From: Liolophura sinensis
Taxonomy: Eukaryota > Mollusca > Polyplacophora > Chitonida > Chitonidae
Direction of reading: 5' to 3'
Length of the DNA stretch: 64,000 bases
Assembly (NCBI RefSeq): GCF_032854445.1
Contig: NC_088301.1
Coordinates: 2,048,001-2,112,000 of the forward strand
Shown here piece by piece: positions 1 to 11,214 of the stretch. Every line of letters begins with the position of its first letter. The first letter of the stretch is position 1. The translations under genes were made by a program, and so were the position numbers. The notes beneath the pieces are model-generated. The model saw only the letters and a list, made by a program, of their open reading frames with translations, was not told where the DNA came from and searched no databases.

Positions 1-3000
1 TCTCATCTCCCTACGAAGCTCTCATCTCTCACGAAGCTCTCACCTTCCAAAGATACTCCCGTTTACCCACGAAGCTCTTATCTCCCCACGAGGCTCTCAT
101 CTCCTCACGAAGCTTTCATCTCCCTACGATACTCGCATCTCCCCACGAAGTTTTCATCTCCCTACGATCTCTCCACAAAGCTCTCTTCTCTCCTTGAAGC
201 TCTCATCTCCCCCATGATATTCATCACCCTATGATGTTCTTATTTCCCCATCGATACTCCCATCTCCCCACGAAGCTCACATCTTCCCACGATGCTCTCA
301 TCTCCGCACGAAGCTCTCATCTCCCCACGAAGCTCACATCTCCCCACAATGCTCTTATCTCCCCACGAAGCTCACATCTCACCACGATGCTCTTATCTCC
401 CCAAAATGCTCTCATCTCCGCACGATGCTCTCATCTCCCCACAATGCTCTTATCTCCCCAAAATGCTCTCATCTCCGCACGATGCTCCCATCTCTCCACG
501 AAGCTCTCTTCTCTCCTTGAAGCTCTCATCTCCCCCATGATATTCATCACCCTACGATACTCTTATCTCCCCATCGATACTCCCATCTCCCCACAAAGCT
601 CACATCTCCCCACAATGCTCTTATCTCCCCAAAATGCTCTCATCTCCGCACGATGCTCGCATCTCTCCACGAAGCTCTCTTCTCTCCTTGAAGCTCTCAT
701 CTCCCCCATGATATTCATCACCCTACGATACTCTTATCTCCCCATCGATACTCCCATCTCCCCACGAAGCTCACATCTCCCCACAATGCTCTTACCACCC
801 CAAAATGCTCTCATCTCCGCTCGATGCTCTTATCTTTCCCACCATGCTATCCATCTTCATGCTCTCATCTTCCCCTTGATGATGTCATCACCCCAAAATG
901 CTTTCATCTCCCCACGATGCTCCCATTTTCCCACGATGCTCCCATCTCCGCACGATTTTCTCATCCCCCCACGATGCCCTTTACTCCTCACGATGTTCTC
1001 ATATCCCCACGATGCCCCTATCTCCTGACGATCTTCTTGTCTCTCCATGATATCATCTCCTCACGATGCCCTTATCTTCCCATAATGCCCCTTTCTCCTC
1101 ACGATCCCCTCATCTCCGACGACGCTCTCATCTCCCCACAATGCTCTCATCTTCCCACGATGCTCTGATCTCCCCCACGAAGTTCTCATCTGTCCCCATC
1201 TCCCCACAATGCCCTTATCTCCCCGCGATGCCATTATCTCCTCACGATGCCTTTACCTCTCCTTCCCCAAGATACCCTTATCTCCTCACAATGCTCTTGT
1301 CTCCCCACGATGTTGTCATCTTCCCACGATGCTCTCATCTCCCCACGATGCCTTTATCTCCTCACGATGCCTTTATCTCACCACGCTGCCCTTATCTCTC
1401 CACGATGCCCTTATCTCCTCACGATGCTCTTGTCTCCTCACAATGCTCTCATCTCCCCACGAAGCTCTCATCTCCCCACGAAGCTCTCATCTTCCCACGA
1501 TCCTCTCATCTCCCCAACGAAGTTCTCATCTGCCCACGATGCCACCATCTCTTCATAATGCCTTTATCTCCCCACGATGCCCTTATCTCCTCACGATGCT
1601 CTCGTCTTCCCACGATGTTTTCATCTCCCCACGATGTTCACATCTACCCACTATCTTCTCACGATGTCCTTATCCCCTCACGATGCCCTTTTCTCCTCAT
1701 GATGGCCTCATCTCCCCACGATGCCTTTATCTCCCCACGCTGCCTTTATCTCCTCACGATTCTCCCATCTCCCCAGGATGCTCTCATCTACCCTACGAAG
1801 TTCTCATCTGCCCACGATGCCCCCATCTCCCCACGATGCTCTCATCTCCTCACGATGCTATCATCTCTCCACGATGCTATCATCGCCCCACGAAGCTTTC
1901 ATCGCCCCACGATGCTCATCACCCTATGATGCTCTTATCTCCCCAACGATACTCCAATCTCCCCGCAAAGTTCTCATCTCCCTACAATATTTCCATCTCC
2001 CACGAAGCTCTCATCTTCCCATGAAGCTCTCATCTCCCCATGATACTCATCACCCTATGATGCTCTTATCTCCCCAACGATACTCCAATCTCCCCACAAA
2101 GCTCTCATCTCCCTACAATATTCCCATCTCCCACGAAGCTCTCATCTTCCCATGAAGCTCTCATCTCCCCATGATACTCATCACCCTATGATGCTCTTAT
2201 TTCCTCATCAATACTCCCATCTCCCCACGAAGCTCTCATCTCTCCACGATGCTCTCATCTCCACACGATGCTTTCATCACCCCAAAATGCTTTCACCTCC
2301 GCACGATGCTCTCATCTCCGCACGATGCTCTTATCTTTTCCAAAATGCTCTCATCTCCATCTTGATGCTCTCATCTTCCCTAAGATGCTATCATGTCTCC
2401 ACATTGCTCTAGTCACCTCCCAAATGCTGTCATCTCACCTTTATGCCCTCATGCTCTCATCATCTTACAATGCTTTCATCACCTGGAGATGCTCTCATCT
2501 TCCCCTCGATGCTCTCATCTTCCCCTCGATGCTCTCATCTTCCCTCACGTTGCCCTTGTCTGCTCATCTTCCCATGAAGCTCTCATCTCCCCATGATACT
2601 CATCACCCTATGATGCTCTTATTTCCCCATCAATACTCCCATCTCCCCACGAAGCTCTCATCTCTCCACGATGCTCTCATCTTCACACGATGCACCTATC
2701 TCCTGACGACCCGCTCGTCTCCTCACGATGTTGTCATCTCCTCACGATGCCTTATCTCATCAAAATCCCCTCATCTCCCCACGATGTTCTCATCTCCCGA
2801 GGATGCTTCAATCTTCCCCCCACGATGCTCTTATCTTCCCACGATCTCCCCACGATGCCCTTATCTCCTCACGATGCTCTCGTCTTCCCACGATGTTTTC
2901 ATCTTCCCAGGATGCCCCTATCTCCCCACGATGCCCTTATCTTCTCACGATGCTCTCATCGCCCCACGATGCCCCTATCTCCTGGTGATGCCCCTATCTA

Positions 3001-3170
3001 CCCACAATGTTCTCGTCTCCCCACGATGTTCTCATCTCCCTACGATGCTTTAATCTCCCCACGATGTTCTCATTTCTCCACGATGCCTTCATCTCCTCAC
3101 GATGCTGTCATCTCCCACGATGTTCTTATCTCCCCACGATGCTCTGATCTTCCCACGATACTCTTACAAA
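1..3170. repeat. 19-bp minisatellite array (C/T-rich + strand)
   Basis: The stretch is built of a roughly 19-bp unit of the form ATGCTCTCATCTCCCCACG, with variants in the ATGC/AAGC and CTC/CTT positions. Higher-order blocks recur, for example a block of about 170-200 bp starting near 188, 508 and 680, and another near 2030, 2160 and 2570. Because 19 is not a multiple of three, a reading frame drifts through all three phases of the unit, and none of the phases contains a frequent stop. This yields overlapping open frames of up to 287 codons that read as Ser/His/Pro/Leu-rich repeats. They have no other support as genes. The array begins before the window. Confidence 0.93.
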
Positions 3171-3344
3171 CAATACACAAACAGTATCTGGTAGAAGTTG
3201 ACACATCAGTATATCTACATTTACATTGCTATATTTAAGATCACATGTTTCTTTTATTCATAACAATGGTATGTATAGTGGAAGTGTATAACTGCCTTTG
3301 GGTCGAGTAAATATTTATCTAAATGCATTTTCTGCACATTCTAG

Positions 3345-3598
3345 GAGGCACGAAGAAGCACATCTACTCCTCCAACTTCATCGTGTCGGAAGGTGTCAAG
3401 GTCAGCGAGACACCTTTTTCCAGCCACAAGGTCAGATCAAGAACCGAGTGTGCGCAGGCTTGTTCGAAGTCGTTGATTTGTTTCCGATTCAGCTTTTCCA
3501 AAGACAGCAGAATTTCTTATAACTGTTTGCTACATTATTCGTGCCAGAAAGCATTGTCACCCGATACGCAGTGGATGGTTGCTACAAAGACATCATAG
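3345..3598 (+). CDS. Possible terminal exon of a PAN/apple-domain protein
   Basis: An open frame follows a plausible acceptor (…CACATTCTAG at 3344) and ends in TAG at 3596-3598, in phase 1. The peptide has the look of a PAN/apple module: a serine/valine-rich lead-in, then TECAQACSKSLICFRFSF, and an NCLL motif about 15 residues later. That gives the Cys-x3-Cys…Cys-x-Phe…Cys-x-Leu spacing typical of PAN_1 domains, which are extracellular binding modules. No upstream exon can be seen because the 19-bp satellite occupies everything to the left. It could be the last exon of a gene whose earlier exons lie beyond the window, or a stranded pseudo-exon. The domain call is by eye only. Confidence 0.4.
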
Positions 3599-3599
3599 G

Positions 3600-4318
3600 A
3601 ACTTTTGGGGGCTTTAAATACAAAAGAGAAACCTCAATGTTTCTATTCTTATGACCTTGTGCCTGGTCCTGGGATTTGAGGACTTTAATGACATTTATGC
3701 TGGGTGAGATAAAACAATCGTCATCTTTTTCATCGTACGGGATCTGAATGAGTCTGATTGTGCTGTACAACGTCGCAAATACAGAAACAAACCTCTTCAC
3801 ACCCGTTCAATAAGTCGATCCACTTTTTCGAGAGTTTATACACAGGATTATGGCTGGCAGTTATGCTGACACAAGAGGCACCAGTTCGGGGAATCAATTA
3901 GACCTTTTTTGTCGTGTAACTCCGAGTACTCAGCGTGCGACCAAAATCATTACATACTTGGGGCTTATTACAAGATATAAGACAATCTAAAACACACTCC
4001 CGTCTCAACTTTGCTGAACTGATTGAATTTGCTGCCATGGAAACATACAAACATTTGTTTAGTCTACATGCATATTAACTCTTCTCTTTCCATGTGACTC
4101 GCTCATGGCTATGAAATAATTGCCTTAAAACACACATCAGACATGTACTCTGCTGTACATGTACTTACATAGGACCTACTTACCTAAGTGTTTTCTGGTA
4201 GAACAGATGCACTGTAACGCACTAGCAAGGAACACACAGATTTGTTAAAGTGGGAAATACTTTGCTTATATTTATTTATTTATTTAAAGGTTAAAATGAA
4301 AAGAAAAAAAAGAAAAGA
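3600..4318. other. No gene recognised
   Basis: Single-copy-looking AT-rich DNA. I see no exon with splice signals, RNA gene or clear repeat here. Confidence 0.5.
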
Positions 4319-4723
<405 letters not shown>

Positions 4724-4925
4724 TTGGTGTTTCTCAAGAACTACTCAATAAGTTTTCATTTACACGACGGCGGTCAGCATAATCATTGTGATGGGAGGGA
4801 GCCGGGTAGAACACAGGTCTATGGGTTTTTAATTTGTCACAAATGTATAACCTACTGCTGGCCGATCTGCCCCTGTACAACTAGAGAGCAAGCCGGAATG
4901 AGCTGGATCTGCGCTAGACCATCAA
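4724..4925 (-). repeat. Degraded tRNA-derived SINE
   Basis: In reverse orientation: the tail (…CGTCGTGTAAATGAAAAC…), the conserved middle (CCTCCCATCACAATG, split by a short insertion) and a weak tRNA-like head (CCAGCTCATTCCGGC). It directly abuts the right end of the TIR element. Confidence 0.6.
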
Positions 4926-5338
4926 GCTTACATGTAATATGCATAACCCGTCTCGTTTTCGTTTGTTGTCCAGCAGGAAATTTGACAAATCTTTACAAAT
5001 CATGTCCCTCCGAATGCATTGAAATTATCCGAGAATAAAGATGTCAAACGTCCACTGGAAAAACTTTCTAACTATAATCCAGCCGCTGAAAATTTGAAAA
5101 TTTTGAATCGAAACTTAAAACTGACATCTGCCATCGTTCATGCACGAACCTGCGGCAAGATACGCGTTTGCTGTTTGAAAGAAAAACTGCATGTTTGACA
5201 TTGGAATCCACTGACCCCTATATTTGAAGGTCAAACAAGAGTGAGTGCTTGTGGTTTAACATCGCTCTTTTTAAGTCATATGATTACGAAGCCAAAAAAG
5301 AGAGGGAAAAATAAATAAATTCTCTACGAAAAGTCCTT

Positions 5339-5722
5339 ACAGCGCATGCGCCGCTCCCTACGTTCGTTTTATATCACCGCCACAACAAGCAAATTTTGCA
5401 CAGAGATCTTAAACAGGAAGAGGTCACTGGGGTCACGGGGGTTAAAAAGATAGGTGATGCCACAAAAACCCCCAAAATTCTGTTTCAGTCTTTGCCTCTA
5501 AAAATATTTGTACATGTACATTCTCTTTATCTAAAATATGCACACTTTGACACAAACACCTGAAACAATTTTTTTCGATGAATGCTTATTAAATAGTTCT
5601 GCGCTAGGACACCAGTAGTGGGGCTAGGTCTAAACAAGACTACGAGCGTCTTGACTCTAAGGGTCAGGCTTGCCCAGTGGTGGCGGTGATGTGAAATGCG
5701 TTGAGAGCGGCACATGCGCTGT
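5339..5722. mobile_element. Foldback-type element with about 44-bp inverted arms
   Basis: The left arm 5339-5383 (ACAGCGCATGCGCCGCTCCC … ATCACCGCCAC) is inverted at 5680-5722 (GTGGCGGTGATGTG … GCACATGCGCTGT). The arms are about 80-85% identical by eye and enclose about 300 bp of non-coding DNA. The arrangement suits a MITE or foldback transposon. No target duplication was established. Confidence 0.55.
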
Positions 5723-5911
5723 AGGGAGTATATCAGCACCTTTCTGGCACCTCCCTGTTGGTAAGTAATTAGCGCTGATTCGTCCAGTCTCTGTTTGTAA
5801 TGTTGATGTACAGGAACTACTACCTCTGACAATTGCGGCGGATTGGCGCTATGGAAATTGTGTACATACGTCTTGAACCTCAGTGAGCGACAATATAACC
5901 TCAGTCCATAT

Positions 5912-6152
5912 GATTTGATTTGATTGTACTCAAGAATATTTCAGCTATACGACGGCGGCCAGCATTATAGTGGGAGGAAATCGGGCACAGCCCGTGGAAA
6001 CCCACAACCATCCGCAGGTTCCTAGCTGACCTTCCCACGTATGGCCGGAGAGGAAGCCTGCATGAGCTGGACTTGAACTCACAGCAACCGTATTGGTGAA
6101 AGGCTCCTGGGCCATTACGCTGCGCTAGCGCGCTAACCAACCACGGAGCCAC
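5912..6152 (-). repeat. Near full-length tRNA-derived SINE
   Basis: Reading the minus strand: the tRNA-like head (GGTTGGTTAGCGCGCTAGCG as A-box region, GAGTTCAAGTCCAG as B-box region), the conserved body (CTCTCCGGCCATACGTGGGA, GATTTCCTCCCACTATAATG) and the tail (CCGCCGTCGTATAGCTGAAA … CTTGAGTA). This is the best-preserved minus-strand copy. Confidence 0.85.
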
Positions 6153-6183
6153 ACCTCAGTCCACATGAGCAGGTAGCTGACAT

Positions 6184-7526
6184 ACAATCGTGTCATACAA
6201 TCTCTTCACACCACAATCTCATCATACACTCTGTTCACACCACAATCGTGTCATACAATCTCTTCACGCCACAATCTCGTCATACACTCTGTTCACACCA
6301 CAATCGTGTCATACAATCTCTTCACACCACAATCGTGTCATACAATCTCTTCACGCCACAATCTCGTCATACACTCTGTTCACACCACAATCGTGTCATA
6401 CAATCTCTTCACACCACAATCGTGTCATACAATCTCTTCACGCCACAATCTCGTCATACACTCTGTTCACACCACAATCGTGTCATGCAATTTCTTCACA
6501 CCACAATCTCGTCATACACTCTGTTCACACCACAATCGTGTCATACAATCTCTTCACACCACAATCGTGTCATACAATCTCTTCACGCCACAATCGTGTC
6601 ATACAATCTCTTCACATCACAATCTCGTCATACGCTCTGTTCACACCACAGTCGTGTCATGCAATTTCTTCACACCACAATCTCGTCATACACTCTGTTC
6701 ACACCACAATCTCGTCATACACTCTGTTCACACCACAATCGTGTCATACACTCTGTTCACACCACAATTGTGTCATACAATCTCTTCACACCACAATCTC
6801 GTCATACAATCTCTTCACACCACAATCGTGTCATACAATTTCTTCACACCACAATCTCGTCATACACTCTGTTCACACTACAATCGTGTCATACAATATC
6901 TTCACGCCACAATCTCGTCATACTCTCTGTTCACACCACAATCGTGTCATACAATCTCTTCACGCCACAATCACGTCATACACTCTCTTCACACCACAAT
7001 CGTGTCATACAATCTCTTCACACCACAATCGTGTCATACAATCTCTTCACACCACAATCGTGTCATACAATCTCTTCACGCCACAATCACGTCATACACT
7101 CTCTTCACACCACAATCACGTCATACACTCTGTTCACACCACAATCTCGTCATACAATCTATTCACACTACAATCTCGTCGTACAATCTCATCACACCTC
7201 TATCTCGTCATACAATCTATTCACACTACAATCTCGTCGTACAATCTCATCACACCTCTATCTCGTCATACAATCTATTCACGCTACAATCTCGTCATAC
7301 AATCTATTCACACCACAATCTCCTCATACAATCTCTTCACAACACCGCCTCGTCATACAACCTCTTCACACCACAATCTCTCCACCCAATATCTTTACAA
7401 CCCCGTCACGTCATAAAACCTCGTCACACAACCTCTTCACACCACAATCTCCTCATACAATCTCTTCACATCACCGTCTCGTCATACAACCCCTTCACAC
7501 CACAGTCTCGTCACACCACAATCTCA
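6184..7526. repeat. 29-bp minisatellite array, main block
   Basis: Unit of the type TCATACAATCTCTTCACACC followed by ACAATCGTG (29 bp), about 45 copies. Variants alternate between TCGTG and TCTCG and between CAATCTCTTC and CACTCTGTTC. All three + frames stay open for more than 400 codons because the unit has no stop in any phase. The predicted His/Ser/Thr-rich peptides are artefacts of this. Confidence 0.93.
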
Positions 7527-8282
7527 TGTTATGTGAACAACTGCCGTCAGCTTCTAAATTTATCTTGTCACTGTTTACATATGCTGAGTTCAGGGCCTGC
7601 TGTCTGCCTCTACCTTAGAATGTTCCAGAATAGGCTCAGTTCGGGGCCTGTTTGTTTACAAGTGTTCAAGATCTTTCTTATTCTAGAAAATTCCACCGGT
7701 CTATATAAGACCTATGAAAGCAGGTCAAAAGGGGAGAAGAACGGAGAATTATTGAGGGTTTTGGATGCTTTCGCTGTGTGTTACTTTAGTAGGCCTTTTG
7801 TGCTGAATTTTGGTGTCTTTATAGCCTCTGGCTTTGTTATATCATATCTCCACCGAGCACTTGTTCAGTCTGAACTTGTATATTTAATTTGTGCTGTTGT
7901 GTACACAGCGCTTATTAGTACACGGACCCTGTCTATGGGATTTTGCGCATATTTCGTCATACACTCAGTTTTACTATGGACTTTCCCTCTTGTGAATATT
8001 GAAAGTGCATTTTTTTAAAGCATTGTGGAGTATATGCGTCCGTTTGGACTTGACACCGTTGTACATGTAAGTACTTTAGTATTTGTATAGATACTGCTAA
8101 CCTTTCTTGTTAAACTTAAGTACTTTAGTATTTGTATAAGTCTTGTTATCTGTTCTTGTTAAACCTTATAAATTGTTGAAAAATAAAATCTGCTGGTTTT
8201 TGGTGACTTTTTTGTGCGGCTAAACTGTCGTGTATTTCGAACAAGCCATCTCTTTATAATACAGACAGTTTGGGTCGTAACA
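7527..8282 (+). mobile_element. Solo LTR with 4-bp target duplication
   Basis: The segment begins TGTTATGTGAAC and ends GGGTCGTAACA, so its termini are the short inverted repeat TGTTA…TAACA. It is flanked on both sides by CTCA (7523-7526 and 8283-8286). Removing it restores a continuous minisatellite unit. Inside are a TATA box (TATATAA, 7703-7709), a poly(A) signal (AATAAA near 8180) and two short direct repeats at 8068-8165 (AAGTACTTTAGTATTTGTAT). Upstream of the TATA box lie two perfect three-module heat-shock-element arrays at 7618-7630 and 7681-7693. No internal retroelement genes are attached. The 4-bp duplication is typical of Ty3/gypsy-class insertions, but the family is not identified. 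An open frame running from the minisatellite into it has no meaning. Confidence 0.82.
7618..7709 (+). promoter_or_regulatory. Heat-shock-like elements and TATA box in the solo LTR
   Basis: GAATGTTCCAGAA (7618-7630) and TTCTAGAAAATTC (7681-7693) each hold three alternating GAA/TTC modules at 2-bp spacing, the canonical HSF-binding pattern. A further TTC lies at 7675-7677. TATATAA follows at 7703-7709. The spacing is that of an inducible Pol II promoter. HSF binding is an inference. Confidence 0.6.
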
Positions 8283-8286
8283 CTCA

Positions 8287-9015
8287 TCATACAGCCTTTT
8301 CTCAGCACATTCTCGTCAAAAATCTCGCGATACAATGACTTCACAACCCAATCTCGTCAAACAAGGTCTTCACACAATATCGTCATATAATCTCTTCACA
8401 CCATAATCGCCTCAAAAATCTTCTCATATAACCTCTTCACAATACAATCTCGTCACAAAACCTCTTAGCACCACAATCTCGTCATACAGTTTCTTCACAC
8501 TGCAATCTCTTCAATAGACTATCTCTTAGCTTCACACCACAACGTTGTCTTTACACTACAATCTATTCACACAGCGTAATGACCCAGGAGCCTCTCACCA
8601 ATGTGGTCGTTGTGAGTTCAAGTCCAGCTCATGCTGGCTGCCTCTCCGGCCGTACGTGGGAGGGTCCTCCAGCATCATGCGAATGGTCGTGGGTTTCCCC
8701 CGGGCTGTGTCCGATTTCCTCCCACCACAATGCTGACCGCCGTCGTATAAATGAAATATTCTTGAGTACGGCGTAAAACACCAATCAAATAAATAAATGA
8801 ATAAATATTAACACCACAGCGTTTAAACCACTATCTATTCACATCCCAACTTTGTCTTTACACCACAACCTCGTCACACAATGTCTCCACGCCCAATCTC
8901 GTCATACAATCTCCCCACACAATAATCTCTTCACACAACAATCTCTTCACAAGACAATCTCTTAGCTTCACACCACAACGTTGTCTTTATACCACAATGT
9001 ATTCACACATTGCTG
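8287..9015. repeat. Degenerate 29-bp minisatellite, split by a SINE
   Basis: Decayed units (CAATCTCGTCA…CTTCACAC) resume right after the LTR and run to about 8571. A SINE interrupts them, and they continue from about 8810 to 9015 with motifs such as ACACCACAACGTTGTCTTTA on both sides. The array was therefore older and longer than its clean block. Confidence 0.75.
8572..8806 (+). repeat. tRNA-derived SINE inserted in the minisatellite
   Basis: Head with B-box-like GAGTTCAAGTCCAGCTC, then CTCTCCGGCCGTACGTGGGA, GATTTCCTCCCACCACAATG, CCGCCGTCGTATAAATGAAA and a terminal AATAAATAAATGAATAAAT. The 5' end is slightly truncated (starts near GCGTAATGACCCAGGAGCC). Confidence 0.88.
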
Positions 9016-11060
9016 CTTAGAGGTAATACGTGATTAATATATTTACTTCGGAACTGACGGGCTGCTGACGTCAGATGAAAAATATTGACCACGAACCTCA
9101 TGTGAACAAAGCACGCAAGTACATACACAGATATATCATAGCTGTAGCTCAGTGGCCATCTTACCTTATTATTTATTTATTTATTGGTGTTTTACGCGCA
9201 CGGGATTGAATGTAATAAATGCTGAAGGTATTAGAGCTATACACAATACGCTATACACACCTACATGTACTTCGTCTCCATGAAATGTAATAAGTAACTA
9301 ATGTGTGTGACAATTTAGGCAAAACTTTGGAATCAATGCTTTCTTTTGCGTAAAAAATTCGATATCAAGACTGTTTTGTGGTGTTCAACATCAGCAGCAC
9401 AGTTAATACTCGCCACCGGATGTCAATAAAAAGCCAGTCTGAAGACGCAAGCTAAGCATAAACGAAGGGACAATGATGTATATCGGAACACCAGTGTCTT
9501 TTATCCAGTGACGAAGCGTAGACGTTATTGTTTATGTCTTGTGTGTGTCTGATGTGTGAATTGAATTCAGTGGAGCACATTGTGACAATATTGACACCTA
9601 TTGCGTCTGCCTCACTTGACAGCTCTTTTACATATAGATCTGTGCATCACCTATACTGGATAAAAAAATTTCATAAATATATCATAGCAAAATAAAACAA
9701 TTGCCAGAGATGAAATCGTGACATCCGACAGGAGTTACTGATAAAATAATAGACAATCCATTGTTAGCTGACACTGTAAGACATGTTAAACTCCGGTAGG
9801 CCTATACGTTTAAGAGTATAGGCCGCTACTTCAGCCAAACTTTTGGATCAATGCTCTCTTTTGCGTGAAAAATTCGATGTCAAGAGTATTTTGTGATGTT
9901 GAATATGCTCACCTATGAAAGATGTGTTCATTTGGTATCATTAAAGTTGGACACTGCATAAATCACAGGGTACAAAGCGCTTTATACTGACTGTATCTTC
10001 ACTGTCCATAAAACAGCTCTTTCTGGTAATATATGAAAACGTTTCAACCTTTGTTTTCTATTAATGCTTGGGACAAATGCATTCTTCTTTTCTAACCTTT
10101 CTGATACAAAGTGAAGCGGCGAAGTATAGCGAGGTAGTGCAGTAGCGAAACAAATTAAGAACAAATCCCAGCGAGGTATCGAGTCACCTGGCTCCACGCA
10201 TGGCTATGTATAATTTGACTTTTGAAATAGACGGCCAGACAGCGAGGTAGCCTACTTATATAAACAGGAAGCGAGGCAGCGAAATGGTGAGGCTCAATTC
10301 TAACTTTTTAGCTCACACAAATTGCCTGTAAATTCGTTAGTTTTTACCTATGCCAGAAAACCTTACATGTGTCTTTTGACAGAACTGTAGCAGATAGATT
10401 CTAATGGTCAGTCGCGGAGAGAGCATGGGCCATCAGGCCTCTAGGCCTATATGTCTATATAGACCTATATGGTAGAATTATTACATATAAAGGCTTAGAC
10501 TTTACCAACTTTTAGACTACAATTGGACTGCGTCTCAATCGGGCACCCACCCCAACTTGTGAAATCGGGCACCCACCCCAACTTGTGAAAGTTATATATG
10601 CATATTTACATACATCTTCTGTGCCTTGTATTAGAGAAATATAAGCTCCCCAGACAAATCATCAAGAGGTGCCAGACAAAAACCCCAGACAAAAGTCGGT
10701 ACAACGTTAAACAGCAAGCATTTTTTCATACATTCACTGAGAAAGATGTTAATATTCCCATAGGTTTTGCTCGAAATCCAATATAACTCCCAAACTAAGT
10801 GACCTGGAACAGCCTTCAAGTTAAAAACCGGAAAAAATAATATCCGCGAGAAGTTTCCTGCCAAAGTTCAAACTGCTGCGATTTGCAGTGTCTGAAAAGA
10901 ATTTTTTAATCGTCGGAGCAATAGGCTAGCTTACTTTTAGTTTTTTACCTTGAATAATATTAGATGATGGGTCAGGCAAGGTCAGTTCTGCTGCCTACCG
11001 TTTTTTTCTACCCGCTTTCCATCCCCCTTCCCTTTTTATTTTGTTTTGTGGGAAAACTTA
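9016..11060. other. Intergenic; one dispersed direct repeat
   Basis: No gene recognised. A SINE tail fragment lies at about 9163-9192 (minus). An 80-bp segment at 9311-9395 (…CTTTCTTTTGCGTAAAAAAT…) is repeated, about 85% identical by eye, at 9830-9909. A 25-bp unit (ATCGGGCACCCACCCCAACT…) is tandemly doubled at about 10538-10588. Confidence 0.55.
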
Positions 11061-11214
11061 TTTAAGTTCTGTTCTACTCGATGAGCGCCCCCTACTTCCT
11101 GCTCCTGAATGGCTACGTGCAACGTGGCAAACCGTATAGCCGCCCACTCGCAACCCTCGACGGAGCTTCCGCTTTATCACGTGACCCGGCTTCTTCCTAA
11201 CTTGACTTGTAAAC
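11061..11214 (+). promoter_or_regulatory. Putative HM13 promoter / 5' UTR
   Basis: Compared with its AT-rich surroundings this stretch is GC-richer. It contains a palindromic E-box TCACGTGA (11177-11184), an ETS-like CTTCCG (11166-11171), and no TATA box. The start ATG at 11215 follows with a good context (AAACATGG). This fits a TATA-less housekeeping promoter. The transcription start is not determined. Confidence 0.5.

Noticed and set aside
231-3053. Overlapping + strand open frames of up to 287 codons
   Set aside because: They translate the 19-bp satellite in drifting phases; no codon bias, start context or splice support.
6190-8018. Open frames of 408-570 codons
   Set aside because: They read the 29-bp minisatellite, and the longest runs on into the solo LTR.
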